Source: Isochrysis galbana
Taxonomy: Eukaryota > Haptophyta > Isochrysidales > Isochrysidaceae
Length of the DNA: 64,000 nucleotides
Assembly (NCBI GenBank): GCA_018136815.1
Contig: CM030936.1
Location: forward strand, 5,307,774-5,371,773
Direction of reading: 5' to 3'
Shown here: piece after piece, positions 1 to 10,759 of the stretch
How the letters are laid out: each line of letters opens with the position of its first letter
Numbering within the stretch: position 1 is the stretch's first letter
The notes under the pieces: model-generated
The model's input: only the letters and a program-made list of their open reading frames with translations
Database searches by the model: none
What the model was told of the DNA's origin: nothing
Position numbers and translations under genes: made by a program

Positions 1-120
1 CTGCCTCACCTTGCCGGCCAAGTCTTGTAATGTGCTGCTTACGTTGTCGTATACCTCTCTGAGCGCTTTTAAGGCTTGCTGGATGTCGTAATCTATGTCA
101 ACATCGCTAGTGCTGGGCAT
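1..120 (-). CDS. N-terminal fragment of a retroelement-type protein, cut by the window edge
   Basis: An open frame reads leftward from an ATG at 120 and runs off the window edge without a stop (40 codons, starting MPSTSDVDIDYDIQQALKAL). It is acidic and looks helical. A second copy of the same start (MSSTSDVEINY) lies at about 55155 reading leftward, but there it diverges and stops after 33 codons. Both copies sit just downstream of the same minisatellite leader, so this is probably the first protein (gag-like) of a repeated element. Function is inferred only from this repeated context; no domain is visible. Confidence 0.4.
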   Translation of the reverse strand, partial: MPSTSDVDIDYDIQQALKALREVYDNVSSTLQDLAGKVRQ

Positions 121-440
121 GTATGATAGTATCGTATAATAGTATCGTACATTTTTTTGTGTCACGCACCAACTCGAGCGGGATGCATCAGTCCTCTTGC
201 CAAACGAGTGGGTTGGATAGCGCTACCCTCATGATCCCCACGATCCTCCGCGATTGAACGCTTTTCCATGCGGTGGGGGTGATGGCGATTGAACGCGTTC
301 CACGTGTAGGCTGATGGTGATTGAACGCTTTTTCCATGCGGTGGGGGTGATGGTGATTGAGCGCGTTCCACGTGTAGGCTGATGGTGATTGAACGCTTTT
401 CCATGCGGTGGGTGATGGTGATTGAGCGCTTCTCGCCTTA
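99..440 (-). repeat. Minisatellite leader, shared with 55134-55520
   Basis: Units of about 32-35 bp alternate two types: one with GATTGAACGCTTTTCCATGC followed by a GGTGGG block, the other with GATTGAACGCGTTCCACGTG. The array covers about 252-433. The adjoining 99-190 segment, rich in TATAATAGTATCG-like words, also recurs at 55134-55215. The two loci share order and orientation: minisatellite, TATA-like words, ATG. This suggests the leader of one element family. Confidence 0.8.
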
Positions 441-659
441 CGGCCTACGGTGTGTGCACATTGCTAGCCAGACACTCGACACCGGCAACTGTGTTCAACA
501 CTGTTCATAGTGTTCAGTCGCCGCTCCGTGTTCTTTTTGTTCTTGTTCAACTGCTCGTTGTTGTTCTTGTTCGGCTCAGAGGCTTGTTGCTAAGTGTTGT
601 TCTTGTTCAGAATCTGAACAGTGTTCAACGCTTAACGTTAAGCAGCTCTACCGAGCACA

Positions 660-781
660 ACACGAACATGGCGGCGGACGGCGATGAGGACCCGCCTGCA
701 TCCGCGACCTCGGCGGGGGGCCCGAAGGAGAGGAGAGGCTCGCTGGCGCGCTCCATCGCGTCTAACTATAAAGCACGTTAG
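660..781 (-). mobile_element. Retroelement 5' head fragment (hairpin plus ORF1 start)
   Basis: Read leftward, a hairpin at 762-781 (stem CTAAC/GTTAG around a TTTATA-containing loop) is followed by GCGATGGAGCGCGCC, which encodes the MERA-type start seen at the other LINE heads, and then by the conserved block at 717-735 (GGGGGGCCCGAAGGAGAGG on the plus strand). Homology fades after about 120 bp, so this is a 3'-truncated or rearranged copy. Confidence 0.6.
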
Positions 782-948
782 TTGTTAGTTGTTACTCTTT
801 ACCATTCAAGCCGCAGTAGGCGTTAGCCTTGAACCTTCAGATTTTTTCTTTATTTGTCTAGATTATTTTGGCAGAGCAGGCCAAGAAATACACATGTGCA
901 TGATCCACCCTCGTGGTCATACATGCTCACGACCGCTTGACCCATTTT

Positions 949-2367
949 TCAACATTGCGCATGCGCAGGCGGGTGTGGCAGTGTGGCAGCCGATGGGGTG
1001 CCGCGTTCAGCGCCTTCAACTTGGCGGCGCGTGCCTCGTAATTCCTCGGAACAATTGGGGATGTGAATGACGTTGGCATCGCAAGGCACATCGTTTGCAG
1101 TAGGTACAGCCACAGGAGGCGACTGTGAGAAGCGTGAGCGCCGTGTAGGATCATGGCGTGCAAATGAGCACAATCTAGCGAGTACCCTTGCGAACGACGT
1201 CAGTGGACCGAGTGGACCTCTCGATTCATACGCTTCCGGCCCTGGCTCCCAAGGAGCACAGACTGCCTGCTCGAATGCTACTGATCTACGTTTCCCCAAT
1301 GTCCAACGTATCAAAGGCCATGCTAGTAGCGGGATCGCGTCGATGGCAAGAAAGCCGAAAAGTAGGAAGGTCAAGATGAGCTATACAAAGGGAGGCGCAT
1401 TCAGTCAGTATTGAATGCGCAGGCTCAAGATCCCTGCTTCTCTGACACACAGTATAAGCCACTTTTGGGAGAATAGCTCCTCGGCCCTAGGCTAGGTGGG
1501 ATGGGTAAGCTTCACCTTCGCTGCAGATTCGTCGCCGTACCCAAATGCAAAGATGCGCACCATCACAGCTAGCGAGTCCACCACACCACACATGATCCAA
1601 AGCGATGCAAGAGGTCCGCATCTCTTGACGACCGGAGAGAGCAAAGTGGATAATGCAGAAGTATCCGATGCTGCCACTGTTTCGCAGACGTTCGGAACAA
1701 GCTGCACTGTGCACATCGCTGTAATGACATCCTCCATGCTTGGGGCTACGTGAGCCATGCGGACTGCAAAATAGACTCTTGCAGTGTGGATGGGGAGCGT
1801 GAGCAACGACCAAAAAAACGTAGTGCTTCGAAGAAAGGCTAGCTGCATGAGCCAGCCAATAATGACAAGGCATGACTCCGTAGCCAGAGCCGCATACAGC
1901 CAACAAATAACGCCAGCGATCGCCCAAGAACCCGTCGCTAGTGCTATGGAAGCCCGCAACCCAGCATCTTCAGCAAGCCGGCGTTTCATCCGTTGCCTCA
2001 CTACAGGAAGCGCACGCTCCAGGTATTCCACAAGGTCACAGCTTGCGAGAGATTCCCGTAGGCGATCCCTTAGTCCTGTGCTGGAGATAATTGTCGAAAG
2101 ATCGATGTGGGATGCAAGCTGCCGCATTACGCGCGGGTCATTCACGAGTGCACTCAACTGCTGAGGCAGGTCGAACGAGGACGCAAGGTTCTCCATGAGT
2201 CGGGGCTTCTCTTCGGACAAGGCACGATACACGATGGCATGCACATCCAGAGCGCCGATAAGCTCCTGCCGAATCGCAGGAGATTGCAGTGCCTCGAGCA
2301 GCTCGGCGCGCACGAGCGCCTCCACATCCAGTTCTTCCTCATGTAGCTGCGCGTGCCGCTTGAACAT
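949..2367 (-). CDS. Multi-pass membrane protein, two exons, unknown function
   Basis: Exon 1 is 2367-1516 (284 codons from the first ATG; the frame is open to 2406, so an upstream exon is possible). It ends with GAAG|GTGAAG. A TTTGTATAG acceptor places exon 2 at 1380 downwards, in phase 0, to a stop at 949. The N-terminal ~140 residues are charged and leucine-rich (HEEELDVEALVRAELLEAL) and look helical. Then come two or three hydrophobic stretches (IALATGSWAIAGVICWLY; LVIIGWLMQLAFL). Exon 2 opens with another strong membrane segment (LILTFLLFGFLAIDAIPLLA). After that the sequence is low-complexity and the true 3' end is uncertain; another intron may remove part of it. No family is recognised. 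The membrane prediction rests on composition only. Confidence 0.6.
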
Positions 2368-2699
2368 CGGGTTGCGCCAGCTCTCAAGACGCGGCAAGTA
2401 GGTCAAGCTGAAGCTGACGCTTGCACCCAGGCCCTAGTCCAGGCCCGAGCGATTCAAAGAGCGTCTCTGCAGGAGGAATCCTGGTGCGTCCCGGCCGGCG
2501 GTGGCGGCGGCGGGAGAGAGAACGACCAGGTGAGGCGGCAAGCAAGAAAACCGTGAGCAAGCCTCCCTCCCCCTGCGCCAAGACGGATCGCGCAAGGTAT
2601 ACAAGTAAAGTCCGTGGTATAAAAAATCCGCGCGTTCACTTTTTTAGGGGGGGTTAGTTAGTGATAGTTGACGGGTGTTCATTGTCGCGCGCCGTGAGT

Positions 2700-4298
2700 T
2701 GGTAGTAGAGCAAAGTAGTACGTACCTACAACTGATCTACTCTGGTCATCAGAAGAAGAGATCTGCTGGTCGGCTGGTGGGTTGCTCTACTCTAGAGACT
2801 CGAGAGTAGAGTACCTTGAAGGAGTAGAGTAAAGTAGTACATAGGAGCACCCACAACTGATCTACTCTGGTCATCAGAAGAAGAGATCTGCTGGTCTGCT
2901 GGTTGCTCTACTCTCTACTCTAGAGACTCGAGAGTAGAGTACCTTGAAGGAGTAGAGTAAAGTAGTACTACAGTAGGGGCGCACCATTAAGAAAACAGAG
3001 AATTTTGTCCTCTATACTTTCCTTAGCGATCGGCCGCGAGACCATAGGAGTTTCTTAAGCTGGGTTTCTTGCGCAGTTTGCCGAGAGCTACAACATGTAT
3101 AGAGGTTTCTTAGCGCGCTGCTTTCTTGTGATTGTGATTGTGATGGTGACCGGCGCTTTGTCCCCTAGTTTCTTGCTACGGCGGCGCCTCTCATCACCTT
3201 TCCACCTCCTCTCTCCTCTCTTCGTCGCTGTCTGATGAGCTTACGTTGCGAAGGACTAAATTTTTGCCAATTTTTGCACTTGGAAAACAAGGGCGAGCGT
3301 GAAGATAAGTGACGAGCAGTGATCGCCGATCGCCAACCAGTACCCGACAGGCCGACAGAACCAACCGCAAGGGATTTTCTTACGCACCAGTTTCTTACCT
3401 ATGGCGGGGACGCTCGTACGCCATAGAGCTTTCTTAGCTCATGGACGGCCAATTTGCTTTTATACTTTCCTTAATGGGGTGGTTTCTTAATGGTGCACCC
3501 TTACTGTATAGGAGCACCTACAACTAATCTACTCTGGTCATCAGAAGAAAAGATCTGCTGGTCTGCTGGTTGCTCTACTCTCTACTCTAGAGACTCGAGA
3601 GTAGAGTACCTTGAAGGAGTAGAGTAAAGTAGTACATAGGAGCACCTACAACTGATCTACTATGGTCATCAGAAGAAGAGAACTGCTGGTTGCTCTACTC
3701 TAGAGACTCGAGAGTAGAGTACCTTGAAGGAGTATAGTAAAGTAGTAAAGTAGTACATAGGAGCACCTACAACTGATCTACTCTGGTCATCAGAAGAAGA
3801 GATCTGCTGGTTGCTCTACTCTAGAGACTCGAGAGTAGAGTACCTTGAAGGAGTAGAGTAAAGTAGTAAAGTAGTACATAGGAGCACCTACAACTGATCT
3901 ACTCTGGTCATCAGAAGAAGAGATCTGCTGGTTGCTCTACTCTAGAGACTCGAGAGTAGAGTACCTTGAAGGAGTAGAGTAAAGTAGTAAAGTAGTACAT
4001 AGGAGCACCTACAACTGATCTACTCTGGTCATCAGAAGAAGAGATCTGCTGGTTGCTCTACTCTAGAGACTCGAGAGTAGAGTACCTTGAAGGAGTAGAG
4101 TAAAGTAGTAAAGTAGTACATAGGAGCACCTACAACTGATCTACTCTGGTCATCAGAAGAAGAGATCTGCTGGTTGCTCTACTCTAGAGACTCGAGAGTA
4201 GAGTACCTTGAAGGAGTAGAGTAAAGTAGTAAAGTAGTACATAGGAGCACCTACAACTGATCTACTCTGGTCATCAGAAGAAGAGATCTGCTGGTTGC
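2700..4298. repeat. 121-bp tandem satellite array
   Basis: Units from about 3630 to 4290 repeat with a regular 121-bp period (TAGTACATAG at 3751, 3872, 3993 and 4114). Earlier units at 2700-2970 and 3510-3750 are slightly different in length. Each unit carries an inverted repeat (CTCTACTCT ... AGAGTAGAG around a TCTAGA/CTCGAG core) that could form a 9-bp stem. The array is split by a MITE at 2971-3506 and stops about 80 bp before the start codon of the next gene, so that gene's upstream region is satellite DNA. Confidence 0.9.
2971..3506. mobile_element. Tc1/mariner-like MITE with CAGT ends
   Basis: Terminal inverted repeats of about 24 bp (left CAGTAGGGGCGCACCATTAA..., right its complement with two changes) are flanked by TA at 2969-2970 and 3507-3508. 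CAGT ends and TA target duplications are typical of the Tc1/mariner group. The element is 536 bp and has no transposase frame. Its interior repeats the word TTTCTTA or a close variant about eight times. It sits within a satellite unit, so it is younger than the array. Confidence 0.8.
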
Positions 4299-4378
4299 TC
4301 CTTGGTCCTTGCTTGCTCGGTCGGCCCGCGACTCCGAGTGCCAGCCACACACGCGATCCAGCCACTGGACTGATCATC

Positions 4379-5863
4379 ATGTACAAGCTCGTGAGTGCGA
4401 TGGCGATCCTGGCGCATGCGAACGCGGCGGAGCACACGGACAACGAGCAGATCCGCTTGCTCCTCGACCAGATTGCCCTCTCCGAGCGCCGCATCGCTGC
4501 CGAGAAGATGCGGATCGCAGAGGCGACCGACACGCTCCACGCCATCGACCGTGACCGAGCAACCGACTCCAAGCGCCGCGAGCTCGGCGTCGGCTGGCAG
4601 GCGTACATGAACCAGGGTATCTCCACCGGCGTACAGTACGCACAGGCTGCAGCAAATGGCGATCAAGACTTCTCACAGCTCTCTCAAGATACAAGTGACA
4701 ATTTTGGCGCAATCAACCATGCTGGCGAAGACACGCAGCAGCACAATGTGGAAAGCTCGCTGACCGCGGACAACATAAGGCCCCCGGTGCCCGTGAGCTC
4801 ATCTACAACTGCAGCGTCTGCATCCTCGGCCTCCAACAACCTCCATGCCTCCATTGTGGATGCGGTCGAGAGCAGCCTCAAGGGCCCGATCCAGGCACTT
4901 ACCGGGGTCGAAATCGGCCGAGTCCCCCCACCTGCTGCAGACGACCGCGTAGACAAGCCAGCGCGAGCCGGTGGCGCACATACTCACAGTACCGATGGTA
5001 GCCAAAGCAATGAACTACCTCAAGGCCATGCCACCTGGAGGGACTATATGATGGCCGGCATCGAGACAGGAATCGCCTACGCATCTGCGGCAGCGGGCGT
5101 TGCAGAGGGCACCTCAGACCCGTCCAATGATTTTGGCGGTCTCTCTCAACAGACGAGCGACAAGTTCTCGGTGCTCAACCACCGAGATGAAGCACCGCAC
5201 GACAACTCGCCAGAGCAAGAGGCGCCTTCCCCAAAGGCGCACGAGGCAGACTCAGCGCCATCCAGCTCATGGGGAACCGCACAAGAGTGGGGTGCACCTG
5301 AGCCGCGGAGCATGCCCGAAGAGAAGGCGGCGCCTTGGCAAGAGTACATGAACGCCGGCATCAGCACGGGTGTCAACTACGCCGAAGCGGGAGCCAATAG
5401 TGCCAGCGGACAAAAGGATCCGTCGGTTACATTCGGCGAGCTTTCCCAGCAAACGAGTGGGAATTTCGACACCCTCAACCAAAGGCCACCCTCGAATGCC
5501 GAGCAAATCTTAGGTGCCGCCATAGGAAATGCTGCACCATCAAGCACACAGCAGGTCCAGCCGGCAGGACAGATGTCTGAGCAAGTAGGTACCGGAGAGT
5601 CCAAGGCCGCCGGACATGCCACGTGGCAGGACTACATGTGGGAGGGCATCAAGACGGGCTTGGCGTTTGCCAATGCGGGTGCAGGAACAGCTTCTGGCGA
5701 AGTCGACCCGTCGACAGAGTTTGGCGACTTGTCACAGGTGACGGCGGACCATTTTTCTGCTCTCAACCATCAGGGTGGGGATCAGGCATCGTCGTCGGCG
5801 CAGCCCGAGCCGCACGGTGTCCGTCGCCGTGCTCTCTTTGTCGACCCACAAGATCGTTTTTAA
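4379..5863 (+). CDS. Secreted or membrane-targeted protein with four ~50-residue repeats, unknown family
   Basis: The frame gives 494 aa from the ATG at 4379. The open frame continues upstream into satellite sequence, so this Met, which begins a short hydrophobic stretch (MYKLVSAMAILAHANA), is the best start; it may be a weak signal peptide. Residues 18-65 look like a charged helix or coiled coil. Four imperfect repeats follow at about 73-114, 219-268, 319-367 and 415-464. Their pattern is W-x-x-Y-M-x-x-G-I-x-T-G-x-x-Y/F-A-x-A, then (D)PS-x-x-FG-x-LSQ-x-T-S/A-x-x-F-x-x-LN. They are separated by Ser/Pro/Ala-rich linkers of 50-105 residues. The tail is basic (VRRRALFVDPQDRF). I do not recognise the repeat. 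It is a single exon with the codon use and GC content of a host gene. Confidence 0.8.
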   Translation: MYKLVSAMAILAHANAAEHTDNEQIRLLLDQIALSERRIAAEKMRIAEATDTLHAIDRDRATDSKRRELGVGWQAYMNQGISTGVQYAQAAANGDQDFSQLSQDTSDNFGAINHAGEDTQQHNVESSLTADNIRPPVPVSSSTTAASASSASNNLHASIVDAVESSLKGPIQALTGVEIGRVPPPAADDRVDKPARAGGAHTHSTDGSQSNELPQGHATWRDYMMAGIETGIAYASAAAGVAEGTSDPSNDFGGLSQQTSDKFSVLNHRDEAPHDNSPEQEAPSPKAHEADSAPSSSWGTAQEWGAPEPRSMPEEKAAPWQEYMNAGISTGVNYAEAGANSASGQKDPSVTFGELSQQTSGNFDTLNQRPPSNAEQILGAAIGNAAPSSTQQVQPAGQMSEQVGTGESKAAGHATWQDYMWEGIKTGLAFANAGAGTASGEVDPSTEFGDLSQVTADHFSALNHQGGDQASSSAQPEPHGVRRRALFVDPQDRF

Positions 5864-8505
5864 GGCGGGGAGATCCCGAAAATGGTTGTTGTTGCTAGTA
5901 ACGCCACCAACTGCGAGCGTGGGTTGCTTCAATCTCCGATCTGACCACAGCCTCCTGCAGGATGTTCGGGCTCGGATGAACCCTTGATAGATACCCCTCC
6001 CCCTCCCCCGCCCAGCCGGTTGCCGTTCTCGGTTCTATGTACCATTGGACTATTCAGACGAATATCTATACTGCTCGAAGCGTTCTAGATCGGTGACGAA
6101 ACTTGTTTCGCACTGTACTTCGAGGCAGATAGTCGAACCTCTGTTATTCTACAACAAGACATCGATGATTCACACGCAGAGTGGCGGCCACGTGACTTGT
6201 GTTGCTCTCCCATCAGTACGAGCACGAGTGACATTCAGGCCATCAACGAGAAAGGTTGTGTGGCGCTCAAATGCGTTTGCCACAAAGGGCACGGGCCGTG
6301 CGCAGACAGGTTGCTGCTCGAAGTGCGAAGGCGAATGCGGCAATGAGGTGAGCGTGCTCGTGGAACGCATGTTGAGCTCCAAGGGCGGATGCAACACGTC
6401 CATTGATAGTTGATGAATTGTGGAAAATGTCTAATGAAGGAAGGAGCCAAACGTGGTGTTGTAATGCTAATACTTGAATGAATGCAAAGATCGATGTTGT
6501 CTTGTCGCTAATTGTTGATTGCCAGTCATGCGTGTGTCGTAGGCACTCGGTGCTAAATGTCACGCATTCTTTATATGTGCCGATATCATATAGGTGTAAG
6601 GGTATCGTAGGCCCATGGGACGAAAGCGCGCGCCCAGCCGGCGACGCCCGGCTCAGCTATCATCGATGCCATCTCTGGCACGCGAACGGCGAACCTCTGC
6701 TGCGCCAGCAGCATCTGGGCCTTTAGTCGTTAGTCGCTGCAGCACTTCCGAAAGCATCTGGGCCGTTGGTCGCCGCAGCACTCCCGCAGCTCTGGGAGTG
6801 CGGAACGCTACGTCTTCGGTTTTGTTTGGAAGGAACGAGCTCAAGCCGCGGCCATGATTGCACATTCATGCTGAGGTGCTCTAATTAATGCCCCGCACGC
6901 CCGACCCCGGGCTCTGCCAGGGTCTCTGCAGGGCCTGCGGGGACATCTTCACTCGCGCCTTTGCCTGCGTCCGCGCGCAGCATCGGCCAGCAGTTCAGTG
7001 CAAAGAAAGGCCCATATTCCCGGTTGTAGGGCGCTCAAACAGGGCTTTTTATGTACTAATATTGTGGCGGGGATCAGCATTTTTTGACCGTGAGCGGAAA
7101 GCCCCGGAGCGTGGATGAGACACTGGATCTACTGAAGAAGTCGTCGACGACCCCCGTGAGGATGAATCTTGTCTTCCGCGTCCATCGGGGTACGAAGAGC
7201 GTCTATCGGCGTGGGCGAGCTCGTGTACAAGTGGTATCAATCCTGGTGATTCAGGATTTGCGCTACCTGAATGTGACGACGAGATTGTCACATGGAACGG
7301 TGCGAGGAAGCGCGCCATGGAGATGACCCTTGATGGTAAGATGCCTCCTCACCCCTGCAGCAGTTTGTGAGGTGCTCCAAGCGTGTGCGCGGCTCATGAG
7401 AGTGTGCGGGATGCGATGAGACCGACTGAAAGGCTCGTGTCATTAGTTGGTCTGTGAGATATCTCTCCACGTACGAAAGCCACTCGAACAGCGCGCACCC
7501 TTTTTTCCGGACACCCTGTAGCAACACTTTGACCTGGTGCCCATGGAAGCTAGCCAAAAGGGACGCACTCCCTACCCTGCCTCCACGAAACCACAACTAG
7601 GACTCCACTAGTATGTATAAATAATACTTCCTCTCCCCCCTCAGCTTGAGGGCTCTGCGGCTGGACCGCGCGTGACACAAAGTAGGATGCGCCATTGCTG
7701 ATGAAGATTTCTTTCGTCTGCGTGAGTGACAAACACTGTGTTGCTGGCATGTACGCGGTGCGCTCTGTCCTTGGGCATAGGCGAGGGCCCCCCTCCCCTC
7801 ATCAATAAAAAACACACACACAAACTCCATCCGTAACGTTATGTACGAAAGGCGAGAAAGCGTGCATTTATTTACCCCCAATCCTTGCTAGCAGTTTCCG
7901 TTGTCACCTTTGGTGGTGTTCAAAGAAGTTTGCCCACGTTGTTGAGGAAGGCCGGTACCTGAGAAGCATCGAGTGCACAACCGATCTTCTGTCTTCGCCC
8001 TGCATTTCAAGTTTGGGTCCACGTAATATGCATGTACGATTGGACGGCCTAGTTCGTCACGGCCTGCATGGACCGCTGTGGCAAGGCACTGTTCCACCTG
8101 ATGCCCGTCCGTCAGTTCCTTCCAATTGAATTGTGTGCCACACCATTGACCTTCGGGAAGGACTTCGACCTTGCGATCTTGCGATTGTCAAGGATGCAGC
8201 TAGTTGGGTTCATGCATTGTGAGATAGAGTGTTGTTACTTGCGTAGAGATAATATTTTTTTTCATGGGTGTCGAATCATACTCGGATCGTGGGCGTCAGG
8301 AAAAGACATATGTACTCTCACACATGCTGCGCGCGGTCAGTATCGGAAGACGCGGGCCTTCCAAGCCAAGCGCTCACCGCAATACATCCCTTTGCGAATG
8401 ACATAGACTTGTTTGCCGTCGACTGTAAAAAAAAATCTTCTTAAAAATCCCCGCTACACTAGCGGCTTGCGGCAGCGTGCTTATGTACCTCCCTACTACC
8501 CAACC
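5864..8505. other. Intergenic region without a supported gene
   Basis: Only short frames occur, with no recognisable domain or splice structure. A dispersed-repeat relic lies at about 7028-7110 (CAAACAGGGCTTTTTATGTA and GACCGTGAGCGGAAAGCCCC), matched at 36000-36075 and in part at 41805-41870. The longest frame (6045-6413, +, 122 codons) has no visible homology and I do not call it a gene. Confidence 0.5.
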
Positions 8506-8522
8506 TTTACCCCTAACAACCC

Positions 8523-9447
8523 ATAAACCTACTTTTATAAGTGGGGGTCAATGGGGGCCTCGCGCCCCCCTCTCTCCATCGCGGACACCCCCCGGGGTGG
8601 GCCCGTACAATCAACCCCAGCCCCTGCCCTTTGGCAGGGGCTGGGCAATCAACACTCTGGCCCAGACCCCTAGTGGGCGCGGGCCGAGACTCGCACTCCC
8701 ACGCCCAGCATGGGCCTGCCCTCGAGCTGACTCCCCCCCCTCCCCTGGTCGCCAGGCATACAGAGGCCACTGGGAGGCTCCAATGGCCAGCGTGGCAAGC
8801 GTGGGAGAGGCAGGGGGGGCCAGGGGCTGAGCCCCAGCCTCCACTGCCCCCTGAGCTGCCCTTGCTGGCCCTCTGGGAGCCCCCAAAGGCCCTCTGAGAG
8901 CAGGCCGTGGCGCGCCGCATGGCGACGCGCCGCAGGGAGAGGGGCGGAGGAGAATGGAGAGAGGGAGAGGGGGGAATTTGCGCCCCCCCGATGGAGTGCG
9001 GTAAGAAACGGGCCCCGTTTGCGTTAGCAAACGGGCGAAGGGGGGCGGCTGGCGACAGGAGGGGCGAGAAGAAGGGAGTGGCTCAAGACGTCCCTGTGGC
9101 AGGTATCGGGGGGCGCAGTCATTTATTTCTTCGAGGACTGCTCGCGGCGCGAGCTGTAAGGGCCGTTCTGCTTCACGACGAGAGGTCCCTCCCCCCCCCC
9201 GGTGTTTTTCCCCGGAGAGTCGGCCGGCGTCGACCGGTCCGCCTCAATGGGTTTTCCCTCATTGTAACTTGTGGGGAGTTATAATGGGAGCCGGGGGTTT
9301 GCGAGGGGGGAGATTTGAAGGGATGCATATGTGTATGTGTCTGTGCCATCACTTCAAGGCGTGCGGGCAAGTGCGCTGAGGGGTGTCGTGATAGTACCGG
9401 GCTAGTGGGAGTAGTGGTACTAACGCTCAGTTGTTTTATTATTATTA
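8523..9447 (+). mobile_element. Element A, full-length non-autonomous retroelement, copy 1
   Basis: A 17-bp direct repeat, TTTACCCCTAACAACCC, flanks the element at 8506-8522 and 9448-9464: a target-site duplication of the length left by LINE machinery. The element is 925 bp. It opens with a hairpin at 8528-8545 (CCTACTT-TTAT-AAGTGGG) and an ATG at 8551 that begins a ~40-codon frame (MGASRPPLSIADTPRGG...). A GC-rich body of inverted repeats follows, then a conserved 3' third, ending in GTTTTATTATTATTATT. No reverse transcriptase is encoded. Full copies with their own duplications lie at 27766-28695 and 53000-54291. Confidence 0.9.
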
Positions 9448-10759
9448 TTTACCCCTAACAACCCCCTCCCCCTTCCCCAGTTCCCTCTTTTGCGGAGAAG
9501 CTGGTTCCAGGGAGGCCGCGCGCGCTGCGGTGTGCGATCGGAGCGGCAGAACTCGAGCATCGATGGGGACAGGCTACAAGGAGGCGCAACCAGGCACAAG
9601 GAGCGAGTAACGAGTTACGAGTGACGAGTAGAACGACTAACGAGTAAAGTCGAAGGGCGCGAACGAGGTCGATCGCGAATGCGACAGTGGGGGGAGGAAG
9701 AGCAAGGCGCGCGAAGGGCGGGGGAGCGGCCCGCGGCCCATCAGCTGATGGCCTACTCGGTGACCGAACGCAAGAAGGTCCCTCCCTCTCGCTCTGAATC
9801 GGAGTCGCTGCGCTGATAGAGCCTCGATGGCTACGTAGGCGGCGCGACTCAAGGAACAAATCGGGGGGGGAGGGGGGGAGGAGGGGGATCGAATCGCCAC
9901 ACTACAAAAAAATTGTGTGTTGCCCCGAGAGAAAGCTCAAGGTGCAAGTCACCCTGCTATGATCACGATGCGCGGGAAGAGTCGTCAATAAATGTCAATA
10001 GTAATTATATAACGTGCATGTATGCGGGGCCCGCACCGAGTGGGGGGAGGGGGGTCGAACATCCTAGTCCTAGTAATTATAATGTGCATCTATGCGGGGG
10101 TATAATTTCTCCCGTATTCGGGTGGTGCACTGGGACTTTTGATGGCCCGCACCTTGAAGCGCTGCGCGCTGCGCGCTCTCCCGCTTGAGCCACCCAAATA
10201 TCAAATATCCAGCAAATATCCAAAAAATGCAGTGGGGCAAAAATCCACCCAAATATCAAATATCCAATTCACATATCTGGATATTTTGGCCGACCCCTAT
10301 CCGTCGTCCTCTGCGCGGCTGTGGTGACGCCGCCGAGGCGGATCTCCGCGGGGAAACACCTTGCGTTCGGAGCGCAGCACTGTCGGTCAGGAGCTGTAGA
10401 TCACTACCCTGGAAGCTCGCGCGCGTCCTCTCATGAGATAGGTGAGGTACCGGTATTGGTGGGCTCGCGCCCTAGCTACTAACTAGATGACACATGACAC
10501 ACGACACACGAGCACCCCGCACATTGCGCAAAAATTGCGGGAGCAGGTGTTTTGCTTTCTACGGTTAATTTTTCTCAAGCTGAGGACGCAGGATGCACAG
10601 CACACAATAAATAGGGGGCTGATGGAACAGAAACAAACTTACACCCACCATCACAATCCTTCACAAAGCCTCGAAACTCGAACGAGGAGACGTAATTGCG
10701 AGGATGTAGCACGTAACATGCGCAAGAGATGTGACCTTGAAGAGCTTCGTAGCAGAATC
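9448..10759. other. Intergenic DNA with an LTR relic and short duplications
   Basis: The word GATCGCGAATGCGACAG ending at 9686-9687 matches the terminal word of the gypsy LTRs at 42780 and 49282, in the same orientation. The sequence to its left (about 9455-9686, repeats of CGAGTAACGAG type) is therefore probably an old LTR. A ~28-bp segment (GTAATTATATAACGTGCATG and variant) is duplicated at about 10000 and 10073. CACCCAAATATCAAATATCC is duplicated at about 10191 and 10246. No gene is supported. Confidence 0.45.

Noticed and set aside
3600-4298. Regularly spaced repeats that might be a CRISPR array
   Set aside because: The whole 121-bp unit repeats with no variable spacers, and the genome is clearly eukaryotic.
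8528-8545. The element heads as plain TATA boxes
   Set aside because: The centre often reads TATA, but heads at 57631 and 59028 lack it while keeping paired stems, so a structural role explains more. A promoter role is not excluded.
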